Assembly (NCBI GenBank): GCA_017590115.1
Contig: JAGGNK010012892.1
Coordinates: 3,016,351-3,080,350, forward strand
Source of the DNA: Montifringilla adamsi
Lineage: Eukaryota; Chordata; Aves; Passeriformes; Passeridae
Direction: 5' to 3'
DNA: 64,000 bases
Part shown: positions 12,722-24,710 of the stretch, piece after piece
How positions within the stretch are numbered: position 1 is the first letter of the stretch
Layout of the letters: each line of letters begins with the position of its first letter
The notes under the pieces: generated by a model
What the model saw: the letters and a program-made list of their open reading frames with translations, nothing else
The model's database searches: none
What the model was told of the DNA's origin: nothing
Program-made: the position numbers and the translations under genes

Positions 12722-14042
12722 TGGCTCTGACTGCCTTGGTTGTTTGGCTACATGACACGATTGCCAAGCTTAATTTAATTTTTGACTGGCCACGATTAAG
12801 CTGATTTGATCAGTATGATTCTCCAGAGACAAAAAAGAAAAAGCCATTATTCCCACTTCCTGCTATATGTGACTTTGATAAAACAACAGATGAGCTATCA
12901 CTGAGGTAAAGGCATCAGCTGACGACAGTTTTCAGCTGGAGCTGAAATTGTGTATTTAAATGATAACGGGGCTATGTGAGCACAAACACCTTTTTGTTAA
13001 AGGTGCCTCCTACTTAATGAAGTGTTAGATGAAAACTAAATTGTCCCCAGGTAGTTTTAGACTGGAGTACTTGGGTAACACACAGAGCAACAGCTTATTA
13101 AAATGGAAGAAGCAAACAAAAATAACAATGATGAAAGGGATCCTTGATTCAAAATGATATTGTGTGTCTCAGAGCATTGACATTTGTGTCAATATCGTAT
13201 TAGCAGTAATCAAATTTCTCATTGTCTGCTGCAATGTAACCAACTCCTCGAGTGTAAAAGTCCATTAATCATGGAGGTGTGCTCTCTGTGCCTGTGTTGG
13301 TGGGAAGATAAATTAGGTGGCACTTTGCAGATCTGCTGAGAGAGAGGAGGACATGCATTGGGTATAGATGGAGTAGGATAAGCTAAACCTACTCCTAGAT
13401 CTTTTCCCTTGACATTTTCCCTGTGCCAAGCCAAATAATGGTTCAGATTGTACTTTTACTAACTATTATGCATAGTTCTGTATCACAGTTTTCATTTTAG
13501 ACCAAATGAAAGTGCATTTCTGTGCAAGGGGCTGTGAGGGGTGAGTTTCTGTAACTGCAGACTGTACAGACATTTTCACCCTCTTAAAATGGAGGTAACT
13601 ACATTTCATAGTTATCTTGGTCCTGGACAGAAACTGCAATGCTTTCAGCAGGCTCTGGAGACTCAAGTCTGCCACAGCTCTGCCACAGACCTCCTGCATG
13701 ATGCTGGCAGATCATTTTGCTCTACCTTGTTTCCCCTACTCTTACTGCAGGCAACAGTACCCCTGCATCCAGAAGGCACGGCTTTAATAACACCCAGTTC
13801 CTGTTCATGAGATAGAACACACTGGGTGTGTTTTCCTCATTCCTGAAACTGTGTGAGGACAGGCTGCACAAGGCAGATGCCAGCTGGATGGATGGAGGCG
13901 GGGGGGTTCTTAGAGGCTCTGCACCCTGTCGCCTCCTCGTCATGGCTCTGTGAACAGCCCTTGCTGTGTGTGCAGCCATGTAAGAGGAGTCCTGTCACAC
14001 CTCTGTTTGGCTGGGAAGGACACTCCTCTTCCCAGGGGAATG
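12722..14042. other. Intergenic, AT-rich, possible regulatory DNA
   Basis: The 12890-13210 part is AT-rich with several paired motifs. One is a hairpin-capable CACCTTT-TTGTT-AAAGGTG at 12987-13005. No coding signal was recognised. Confidence 0.45.
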
Positions 14043-14110
14043 GGTGGCCAGGGAAACACAAGCCTTGGTGCATGCTGTGGCAGGCCCTTTGCAAAGGAGA
14101 GTCCCACCTG
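14043..14110 (+). repeat. Duplicated segment, copy B
   Basis: Partner of 12639-12721, about 1.4 kb downstream, in the same orientation. The first 25 bases differ from copy A at one position. Similarity falls off on both sides, so this is either a small local duplication or two members of a low-copy dispersed repeat. Confidence 0.6.
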
Positions 14111-15878
14111 CAGGTCAAGTGTGCAGTCAGCTCAGACCTGCAATTTCTGCAGCCAGGATTACATGCATGGAAAACCTGACTCCATGGACCTTTCCCCGCT
14201 TAATTCCCCTGTCATCCTCCAGAACATCCTCTTATTCCAGTGACTGGCTTCCACACCGTTTGCCCCTGTAGTTGTGTGGGCTGTCTGAAGGGGCTGCATG
14301 TTTGAGGAGGTGATTTCAGGTGTTAGAGCATTTAAATGGGTGGGGGTTACCTGAGGGATTGATTTCACCTCACAGTGATCAGACCCTCTGCATCTTCAGT
14401 TGAAAAGTGGTGATAGTATTCCTTACTTTCCAACATGGAGCTCTTGGAGACAGCAATGCCAAGTGTTACTGCAGTGTACAGAGTGCTGGGGCTCTGCAGT
14501 TTAGAAATCTTTGGTTGTCCATAGCAACCTGCAGGCACTGAAATATCAGCTTGCACATATGTGGGGGTTTGAAACGCTGCTGTTGCTGGAGGCTCCTAGG
14601 AAAAGGCTCTCAGCTCTGTCCCTGTGTGGACCCTTTCCCCATTGCCCCTCCCCATCCCACTCAGGTTGTGGCTCCTGCCAGCACAACAGTTTTTAGCAGG
14701 CTGCAGGTACTCCCTAGGAGCATTGTGCATGGCCAGAGAGAAACCAGGACCGAGGCAACGTGTGCAAGACATCCTACCCAGAGGTAGCCCCCATCCAGCA
14801 CAGACATCAGGGCTCTCATGTCCACCACTACACAGAAGACCAGAGTTCACTGGTGACTGATGCATTGTAAAAGGCAGACTTGCTTGTAGTTGAAATTAGG
14901 AAAGAAGCAAAGGAAGAGATCAGAGCCACTCTATCTCACACTCCCAGACCGTGATCTGGGCAAAATTCCCTGTGCCCCTGCTAACAAGCAGGAGGCAGGG
15001 CAGCACCCCAGACTGTAGCCAAGTCATTGGGCCAAAGCAGTGGCTGTGTGACATGACTCAACATGGCAGTGTTCCCCCCCGCTGCAAATGTCTCAGATTA
15101 ACATTCTGGGTCACCCTGCACCTGTTTGTGACCTCATCTCCCTTGTGTTTTGGAGGACCCTTCTGTCAGCCAGCTAGTGCACACTCCATTCTGATGCAGG
15201 GTGTTGTGACAGCCCTGAAAGGGTCACTGCCACCTGTGCTTTGTCACTGCCTCGCCCCTTAATACTCCCCTCTGTGGGGAGCCAGAGCCTGGACCGACTG
15301 CTCAGCTTCAGCGAGCCACTTTTGCAATATTACAGTATGAAGACTTTTTGAGCACCTCCTGTGCTTTTGGCAGCCCTCAGTCCCTACTGTAATTAGGCCT
15401 GGGTGTCCTCCAAAATGACAAAAACTTTAAAAGCCCCAAGCATAACCCTGGGTGAATGTAGGTGGGGTTGTGATCTCCAGGAAACATCATCCTGGGAGTC
15501 TTTCAGCTCCGGTGGCCAGTTTACATAATCAAGACCTGACACAGCAAAAGAAAGGCTTACAGTCTGGTGGCTTCAGTCTTTTAATCCTGATTTCTACCAG
15601 TAATCCTTTCTCTGCAAGTAGGCCCTACTTGTCCAAGTAGTTCTCTTGCTTCAGCAGAGTGTCTTTGGCCTGCCTGTACTTAATGTAAACTAAGATTACT
15701 TTTGGCATCTGTGGAATCCTAAAAAACTAAAACAGCAGAGTAAGATTGAGGGCAACAGGCTTTACAGACCCAGGAGGTCACACTGGAGTTTACATTTGCT
15801 GCTGGCAATTTCAAGGGTTTGCTACAACAGCCACAGCAGATGAATCTCCTTTCTAACTGCACAGTAAACACTGCATGT

Positions 15879-15907
15879 GAGGAGAGGAGAGGAGAGGAGA
15901 GGAGAGG
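15879..15907 (+). repeat. (GGAGA)n microsatellite
   Basis: Five or more near-perfect GGAGA/GAGGA units in a row, all purine on the plus strand. Likely polymorphic in length. Confidence 0.92.
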
Positions 15908-16177
15908 CCCTTTGTCAAATATAAAGGATGTCTGTTTACCTCTAGCAGACACTGCTTATTGGAGTGTTTTGCAAGTCGAGAGATAAAGCCTTAAATGGGG
16001 ACAGCCAATGCACAAAGATGAGTGCTTTTCCAGCTTTTCAAGTTTTGGGTAATTGTGGTCATGGCTAATTTTCATACCATGATGGCTTAACAGTTATGTG
16101 CCTGTGATTGTGCAGCCCAGCTCACATGGGAAATGCTTCTTGGAGCCTAATAAGCACTGAGGTGCACATCCTGCGTG

Positions 16178-16194
16178 CTGCCATGGCAACAGCA
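16178..16194 (+). promoter_or_regulatory. RFX X-box-like motif
   Basis: GCTGCCATGGCAACAGC contains TGCCATGGCAAC, a strong match to the RFX X-box (GTTGCCATGGCAAC type). It lies far from any recognised promoter. Binding is inferred. Confidence 0.35.
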
Positions 16195-19100
16195 GGATGC
16201 AGGAGAGCTGGGAGGGCTGGCTGCCAGGAGCTGCTGCACTTTGGCAAGAGACCTGCCCTTTGGATGTCCAAATCAGTTTAATTACCAGCTGTGGAAACTA
16301 CCTGGTGTCTAGTGACTGATTCTTTAAACAAGTGATACCCCTGTGAGCAGAATGAACTCCTTGGTTGCTGGGCCAGCACAGCTGTGTAGTGTCCTGGGGA
16401 CACTGCCATGCAGTGCACAGGCTGGCAGTGTTTGTGCAAAACTATCAGGGCTGATAAGGAAGCCCAGGAAAGCTCCACTGATGGTTTTCTGGCATTCAAG
16501 GTCAGATTGTGTTAGGGGGTTTTGTTTTTACCTTGCTTTCCCGGTCGTTGCTGATGCCTGTCCCTTTTGCTGCTGACAGGGCACGTGCAGGTCAGCCTTC
16601 ACTCCCTGCTGACCTCCTCTGGACAGGGCTGAGTGGGTTTTTGGCAGGAGAGCTGGTAACAACAAATTTTGTCCCATGGAGAACTGTGGTGTTTTGACAC
16701 TTATTTTCCCCCAGGTGAGGTGTTTTCCTTGCTGAAAAAGATCACAGCTCTGAAACGCTGGGGCTGTGTTTGCCAGGTCAGCCAGGAAGAGAAATCCCCT
16801 GCCTGAGCAGCAGCAGTGTCCATGGGAACTGGTGGCTTGGATACCTTGTGTTCTCAGTTTTCCTCTGTGGCTGAGACTTCCAGCAGGGCAGCGACTCCTG
16901 GGCTGTGTTGTAGCCAAGGAAACCACATGAGACCCTGTTGCTGGTGAGGGAAGGCAGTGGGATGGGAAATTAAATGGGAGAACATGGTCCATGTCGGAGA
17001 ACAGGGACAGGAAATAATTTAAATGGAGTTCCTCTGAAGTACTCTGCCAGCTTGGGTAGGTAACTGTTAATATCAAGCTGAACCAAAATCAACTTTTTTG
17101 GGGAGTTTTTTTATTCCATTTGACAAACTGAAGGAATATGATTAAATTACCATCGACCTGAAACAGCTTTGTTTTGAATATCTCTGCTCAAGCTGTGGTA
17201 AAAGTTAGTATTTCCCACTCCTGGGTCTTGACATGAAAGAAAGCAAGTGTTTTGCATCAGCCACCACTGCTGATTTCAGTTGCAGGATGCACCCTTAGCC
17301 GTGGGCTTCCTGCCAATGTTTTGAGTGTTGCTACAGGGTTCAGGGGAGTGATGGTTGATACAAAGCCTGAATTTTCTGATATGGCCCTTCACCTGGGCTG
17401 CAAATCACAGACCAGGTACCTCCATGCCCATGAAATTAGAGGGTGGCCGTCAAAAGGATGCTCTGAGTGTCTCACACCTCTCTGCTGAGGTGTTGGGTAA
17501 TCTGGTGAGCTCTCCCAGGAAGAGCCTGCATGGTCATAATGCCAGCACGGAGTGGCTTGTGTGACATATGCTCCACGTGAATTCCCTGCACCCTCCACAG
17601 GTGCATCATTTGGCTGAAAACAGACAACACTCATGGCTAATTATGTGTTGCTCTGCTACCTGCTAATTAAGGAAGGCTGCAAAGCTGAGATCTCTGGGGT
17701 AGTGACCACCTGACACAGTGAGTGCAGAGGTGAAGGATAAAAACTTGGGAGAGAAACCTGGAATGGGCAATACAATAGTGGTCAGTTGAGTTTTTTTAAC
17801 CTTCTTCAGGATTTACTGACATTCCTGTTCAGAAATACGGAGACATGACTGGGACAAAGAAATGTATGTAAAGGTCACAATTCCTAACTCAAGGGAAGCA
17901 AACACATTGCAGTAGGAAAAGCCACTTCTTATCTGGCTGGAAAAGAAACCCAGTTGTGTTGGCACAGAAGCGTTTTGGAAAATTAAACAGCAGGAAGGGA
18001 AATGACGCCGTGGTTCCACAGGTGTGCAGGGAGGCCATCAGAAGGGAGCTCCCTTGCCCTGCAGGCTTCAGAGAAGGCTGAGGGGAACTGCAGGAGTGGC
18101 TCCCACTGCTGGGAATTCAGCTGGGTTTCCTGGGGCTGAGCATCCACAGCAGAGGCAGAGCTGAGAAGGTCTCTGACAGACTAAAGAATCTCTGACCAGC
18201 AATGAGATATTGGTATTGCTCCATGGCCCCTGTGCATTGCAGATGTACAGATGCACACCTCTGGCTATGACTTCACCTTGGTACCTAGAATGACAAATGC
18301 CATGGGGAGGTTTCTTAATGTAACATATACATTGAAGTCTCATTATAGCTCCAACATAGGGCTCGATTTCATAACCAGAATGGTGCCATCAAGCTTCTGA
18401 AATTAACATCTGGTTAAAGCCTTAAAAGGCTCCTTATAGGAACTTTTAAAAAAACTCTCGCTATAACACAAGATAAAAATGAGCCTGAATATGGAAAAGC
18501 TGTACAAAAATATTCTTGATGTGTGTCACTATGTATCTTCTTTTACATGGCATCTGACATGAATCAGGATATAACTTAGGGGGTTACTGAACTGTGTTAT
18601 CAAGGTGTTGATGTCTCTCAATTCTGCATCACAGCAGCTGAAGCTCTGTTGTAAGGGATGGATGACTAAATGACAATGCACAGATGATGTGCCTCCTGTG
18701 GAATCATCTATGGAAGATGCTAAATGGGTATAACATACCATTCATTTTATCAGTAATGAAATATCTGCAATACAAAATAACTTTCTTGTGTGCTAAGATT
18801 TCGGTATTGTCTGGCTTGCCTGGAGAACATAATGAAACTATGGCACCAACAGATAATACAACTGCAAGCTGAATTAACTGCAGGTTTTCATCCTCTGGCT
18901 ATATAAGACTTTATTTGTGTTTTCTTGTTAAGCTAAATTGCAATAATTAATTATTCTTTTGCAGAAAAATATATTCTAATACCACTCTGCAGCAAAGATG
19001 AGACTTTTAGAAAGGCTTTAAATGTATTTAAATGTACTCATCAAGAAGTATTCTGGGCAGTATCAACATCTTAATGGTCAAAACCACACAAAAAATTAGT

Positions 19101-19644
19101 CCATACAAGAACTGAATCTTTAGCTCTCATTTGTGCATATCTAATAGTAACAGGAAGGGAATGGAGTGACTTGCAACATGAAGCCTTTTATTGGTCAAGG
19201 AGACCCAGCAGAACAGAAACAATAATTATTTCCTGTAGTACTAGTTTTACAACAGTGGGAATGCACCCGGTTGGCAAACCCCTTTAAATGAAAGCAGTGA
19301 AGGCATCTTATGGCTTGGGATTAACCATTTCCCCAGCAGCGCCAGTGAGGAATCACACTCCTCTTTCCTAAAGTGAACCTGCAGTCACTCAGAAAATGGA
19401 TACAGACTGATTTGCGTGGGTAAAATCCCCTTTCAGTACCTGGTGCCTGCTCCACTGGCACTGTTTTCTTGTAGGATTTCCTGGAGACCTAAATGAGGCC
19501 TCTAAAGGTTAACCTGTGGGCAGGTGTAGGATGCCAGGAGGGAATGTTCACCCAGCTGGTCTGAGGCTGATGACGTGCACAGGTAACCCAAGAGCCTGTT
19601 GCACAGCTTTTGTGCCTGGGGTTGCTGTGGGATCATACAGAGCT

Positions 19645-19776
19645 GGCTGGTTCTGTCCCTGTACGTGCCATGCTTATGATGGCTCTGTCCCTGTGTGTGC
19701 CATGCCCACACCAGCTCTGTCCCTGTGTGTGCAATGCCCACGCTGGCTGCGTCCCTGGTGTGCCATGCCCACATCA
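19645..19776 (+). repeat. Minisatellite, four ~33-bp units
   Basis: Units start at 19645, 19681, 19714 and 19745 and share GGCTCTGTCCCTGTGTGTGC followed by CATGCCCACAC. Lengths are 31-36 bp with a few substitutions. The array keeps long frames open on both strands because 33 is a multiple of three, which explains the long open frames here. Confidence 0.88.
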
Positions 19777-22700
19777 CTGGGCTGTGCTGCCCCTCCTGAG
19801 CACATGCCTTGTTTGTGTTTGAATTCAATGTGTAGTGCCTGTTGCCCAGTAACTCACTGCCTGCATGATCCTATTCTGCACTGCCCTGTCTGGATTATTC
19901 AGGAATATCTAGGAACCTGTGTGCCTGAACTGTTTGTTATCAGCAAGCCCAAGAGCTGGGAAGCCCTAGGAAGTTTTTTACTGTACTGTGTTTATTTTTC
20001 CATTCCCTCCCACACCTCACACAACATGGGGCAACAACACAGGATGCAGTCAAATGGTGACCTACACACATCACTGTGAGTAAGGTTTTTAAATTCCTCT
20101 TTTAAAAGATCCCAAACTACAATTTGGTTTCAAACACTACCTTCCCAGGGGTGCTAATTCCAAAGGACCACTTGGAGTACCCATTTTACTTCACATATAT
20201 TCATGGCTTTCAGACGGAACAATTTCCTTTGTTATCCCACCTGGACAGGAATGTTGTTGTTATATATAGTCAGAAAATGGAAGTGAAAATACAAAAGCTG
20301 TGGTACAAAACCTCTTCTTGTTGCCAGTGGCACTTGAAATGTGCTGCATCATCAGGTTTGATGTTCTGAAAGAACCTTTTTTTACTTTTTGGCCCAGGTG
20401 GATGATTCTTAGGGCTTTTCCTAATGTCTTTAATAGCAGTAATGATATGCAGCTTATAGAATTCTGCAGCAATTGTTGCTCATTAGTCACTGACACAAAG
20501 CTTTGCACAGCAGAATCTATCTACAGGTGCCACAGGGAGAAGACAAGAAAGAAAAATGTGTCATACTCTGAGGTAAACAGCTTTATTCCCTATTAGTCTG
20601 CCAGAGGCTGAATTAGTAATTGATGAAGCACTTTGCCACGATGAGATTTGTTTAGTCCACTTAGGATTTGTTTTTTGCTGTTAACACAGAGCTAAACAAG
20701 CGAGGCTGTGTCTACATGCTCTTCTGCAGATAGGAGCTTGCTCCATGCCTGGTGCCTGTCAGCTGTGAGCCACATCCCCGGCAGCACGGCTGTCTTGTTT
20801 GCACAGCACCGAGGGGAGGGCTAATATTCCCACAGTTACTCATCCCAGCACCGCACCCCCTTCCTCCACCAGGTGTTGGAGCTGCCTGTGCCTTGCTAGG
20901 CAGGGCAGGCACGCTGTCTGCCACACAGGAATGCAGCTGTCACACACAGCGCTGCTGGCGGGCCGGGGGAGGGCTGGTGACAGCCTTGGGCAGGGTGGGG
21001 GTCTTGGCACCTTCAGCCAGCTCTGTGGCAGTGTGAACAAAGTGGTTCCTCTGCCTAGGGAACACACCTACGGGAAGGTTGGGGCTTTTTCCATCTTTAA
21101 CATACCCTAATGCTTATTAAGATTTGAGAAAGGTAGAAGCCCATATTGTTAAGATCACCACCAAATTTTCAGAAAGAAGCTGACACTGCTACAGGAAAAA
21201 AAAAAAAAAAGGAAACAAGAATATAGAAAAGAAACATAAATCCCTATCTCAAAAAGTAAATCCAAACGAAATTAAATTTTCAAAGCCTCCTTCCTGGACA
21301 CAAATCCCCTATTTTTCTTTTGAAGGTCAGCAATAGATGATGCAAGAACAAGGCTGAACTTCCAGCCCATTAGGCTCTGTGGAGCCAGGCGGCAGACAGG
21401 GTGATGTGGTGTGTCTGCATACCTCCCCCAGGCACTGGAGAAGAGGTAAGATGCAAAACCCTTCCTGCAGTGTGAGGAGTTACAAGATCCTTTTCATCTT
21501 CAAGGGAACACACTGCTGCCACAGGGGTGCCATGGGACAAGCCCATGGACTGCAGGAATCACTCCTGGGAGAGACTGGGCTGGCAAAAGGAGAAGCTATT
21601 TGCAAAGCCTTCTGGAATGCTGTCCCCCTGGCTAAAACTGATAGGGCTCACCTTGAAGGCACCTGAAGGGCTTCTGAGCCACTCCAGACAACTCTCCAGT
21701 GCTGACCGTCCTGTGTGAAACAAGGAACTCGGCTCAGTCAGGAAAGCAGAGGTTTGTCAGAGCCTGGTGTCCCACTGGAACTGCCCTCATCCTCCAGCTT
21801 GAAGTGTTTGTCTCTTCTATCAGCCTTGGCAGTGGGGCAGTTTAAGGGATCACTCCACACTTCTGTTGGCATAAAGCTGGTATCTATTTTCCCTATGTAA
21901 GCAGGAGTTATTGAACTGGTTTAGGTGACTGTGACTGGAGTCCCTGTGAACAGAGTGTGAGTTATTCTGGCACGGCTACAGTAGGAAAGTGCTAATCTGC
22001 ACTTGTTAAACCTTTTAATTAAAGATCACTTTGATGAAGGTGCAAGGCTGAGAGGTCAGGGGTTTGCTACAGCACTCATCAGAGACCCAAGAAACAGCAG
22101 CTGTGAGTGGTAGTGGGCTTTGAGACTAGTCCTTTGGAGCTCTAGTGGAAAAGATGAAGAGGCAACAGCACCTATGCTCTCCATCTGTATGGGGCAAAGT
22201 TAGACCCAAATTCCTCCAGGTCAAGCTGATTCACAGCTGAGCAGGAAAGGTGACATAGAACTGCCCCACATCAGTGATTTCATGTAAGTCATCTGACTGA
22301 TGTGTGAGGGATTCATCAAAAGAGGGAAATGAATAACTTCCAAAAACACCTTGGAGGACTGGGTTCTCAGATGAAAACACATGCTAAAAATGTGAGGAAC
22401 CCAGGAAGAAAAGGCTACATTAGTGCAGCCGCACAGGCATGTGGCTCCTCTGGAAAGAATAAGAATGCTGTGAATTCTGATTGTTTGCTTGACCTTTTTT
22501 TTTTTTTAATCCTGTGGTATTTACAGTGCCATGGTAGTCATTCAGCTCTCCTAGCTAACAGCTAGGGAGGTAGATGGAGCTGCCTGGAATCCTGGCATCA
22601 GACACTTGACAGGCACCCTCCTGCTTCAGGCATCCTGCAGGAGGCAGGAGGGCAGCAGACAGCTTGGATGTGTTCCTGTTGGGGAACCGGACCCCAACAG

Positions 22701-24354
22701 AGTGAGGATTCCCCAATGCACCTGCCCCACTGACTTCTGGAAGAAGTTCCTCTCAAACATGTGTGGCATTCCCAGGCATCACTCCTATTTCTCTGGGGAA
22801 ATACTGACCCTGATGGCAGAATGTGGTGTGTTTGAGATGCCGAAGACACCAAACTACTGTTTGCTGGGGTCTCCAGACTGCCAGACTGGCTGCCAGCTTG
22901 TTAAACACACACTGATGTGCCATTAGGGAGCTGAAGTGTCATCAGTGTTATAAACCTGAACCTGCAGCTTAATTTAGGGGCTTGTCAGACATATGGTAAT
23001 GGGCTAGTAAGGCCTGGTGAAAGGTGGCGTTTGCAGGCATCTGTACCTTTTTAATCTCTGTATACAATAAAATATTACACATTAGCTTTTGCTCTTGCTG
23101 GCAGATTTCTCGTGGGAAGATCTACTTTGGGACTTCAGTAGCACTGAATACTGAGCAAGTGACAGAAATAGGGAGTTTGGAGCAATGTCTCTGCTGGCAT
23201 AACTCCATTGCAGCCAGAGGGTGAAATCCCAGCCCTGCTGAGATGCACGGGACTTGTGCCAGGCTTCAGCTGCTGAGAACTCTTTTAGCAACTCATCCTT
23301 GATTTTGCTTTGGACTGAAACCTCCCTGTGGATCTCAGCCTAGAAACACTTGCATCTTTCACACAGAAGAAAAATGTTCTGCAGCAAGCAAGTGAGCTTG
23401 GAAATGATTTAAACTTCATCAGTGGAACCCTTGCTGTAGACATTCTCTGCGGGCTAAATTTGGTTTGTATGGTAAGACACAGAGTGGCTCAGAGACACCT
23501 CAGTGATGGAAGGGCTCATGCTTTGGCTGCAGTCACAGTTTATTGGACACGCTCCCTGCTACTCCTGTGAATGGCAGGAGCAAAGTTTTGGTGCTCTCAG
23601 TGTAACTCATTCATGCAGTCAGGGCTCATCAACATTTTTTTAAGACCACAAACCCTAGATATTGACAATGTAGCTTTCTCTTCTTTTACTTTTACAGTGT
23701 ATATTGCTGTCCTGGCATCCCGGCTCCTTCTCCAGGCCTATCCATTGTTCCAGGGATTTTCTGGAAGCTCTTGAGGATGCAGACACACCTGCATCAAAGT
23801 CCCTGTGTGCCTGTTTGTGTGAGACTACAGCCCCAGAAAGGTCAGAGAGCTGCTGCTTCCATTACCCATGGCTGTGACTTGATAACCTTATGGTTCTGAG
23901 GTCAAAAATTAAGCAGGAAAAGAGGTGCTGGAAAACCAAAATAAATTAATAATAATTCTGGTTTCTTTATACATTATAAAGAAGCAGGATGGGGTAATCT
24001 CTTTTGCTTTGCCAGTCACCTTCACAGCAAACAGGAATCATTCAGTCACTACTGGATAATACCAAGGGCACTCTCAGCGGCTGGCAATTGGAATGATTAA
24101 AAAAATATGAGCAAGATTTTAAGTGTCTCTTTGAGAAACAAACAGAGCAAAATTGTTCATCAGTGGTGGAACAGACACTGTAAACAATGTATTTAATGAA
24201 TCTGGAAGGATCTTGTAAGGGAGCAGATGACCAGCTCTGTCTTTCCAGCACAGTCCCAGTCCCTTACAGAAGGAGTTTGTGACCTTGCCTTCCTATCCCA
24301 CACATCAAGCTTTCTGCAGCTGTGTCTCTTTTTGCATTTGAGAAAACAGGAAAT
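19777..24354. other. Intergenic, no gene recognised
   Basis: Contains an A-run at 21196-21210, a T-run near 22495 and a moderately GC-rich part at about 20740-21060. I see no coding exon, RNA gene or clear repeat family. Confidence 0.55.
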
Positions 24355-24499
24355 ATTTCACAGAATCACAGAATCAATGAAATTGGCTGGTGATCTAGCA
24401 CAGGTTGCCAAGGTGTGTTCAGTTGGGTTTTGAGTATCTCCATAGAGTGAGACTCCACCACCTTTCTGCACAACTGACTCATTTTTGGGCATCCTCACA

Positions 24500-24539
<40 letters not shown>

Positions 24540-24575
24540 TTTTTTTTTTGGGGGGAAATGGGGTTTTTGTCTCTC

Positions 24576-24625
<50 letters not shown>

Positions 24626-24710
24626 AGTTTTTTTTGTGTTCAGGTGGAATCTGCTGTTTCAGTTCGTGTCTCTCACCCTGTCAGTGAGCACTACTGAGAA
24701 CAGTCTGCCT
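24355..24710 (-). mobile_element. CR1 LINE 3' region, minus strand, interrupted by homopolymer blocks
   Basis: Read on the plus strand it shows minus-orientation CR1 landmarks in order: CACAGAATCACAGAATCA, AGCACAGGTTGCC, TTTTGAGTATCTCCATAGAG, GAGACTCCACCACCT, CCTCACACTAAA, GAAGTTTTTTTT, GTTCAGGTGGAATCTGC, CAGTTCGTG and GAGCACTACTGAGAACAG. About 120 bases of A, T and G runs (24502-24623) sit where CR1 normally has only a few bases between CACACT and GAAG. Otherwise it is an ordinary decayed copy with an internal deletion near its 3' end. Confidence 0.88.
24502..24623. repeat. Homopolymer block cluster (A34, T14, G6, A47)
   Basis: In order: A-run 24502-24535, T-run 24536-24549, G-run 24550-24555, a short mixed piece with CTCTCC, and an A-run 24577-24623. 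It may be a true expansion of the CR1 A-rich point, or a sequencing or assembly artefact. Lysine- and phenylalanine-rich open frames across it are meaningless. Confidence 0.85.

Larger units (their letters stand above)
14111..19644. other. Intergenic, no gene recognised
   Basis: Unique-looking DNA containing a (GGAGA)n microsatellite at 15879-15907 and an X-box-like motif at 16178-16194. A 182-codon open frame on the minus strand (16528-17076) has no recognisable domain and is treated as chance. Confidence 0.55.

Noticed and set aside
12430..12804. 124-codon frame rich in Gln and Pro
   Set aside because: It overlaps one copy of a local duplicated non-coding segment, and the other copy is not in an equivalent frame.
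16528..17076. 182-codon minus-strand open frame
   Set aside because: No recognisable family, composition like the surrounding non-coding DNA, no supporting promoter or splice sites. Kept as chance.
19502..20079. 187-codon plus-strand and 108-codon minus-strand frames
   Set aside because: The open frames come from the ~33-bp minisatellite and have no domain or splice context.
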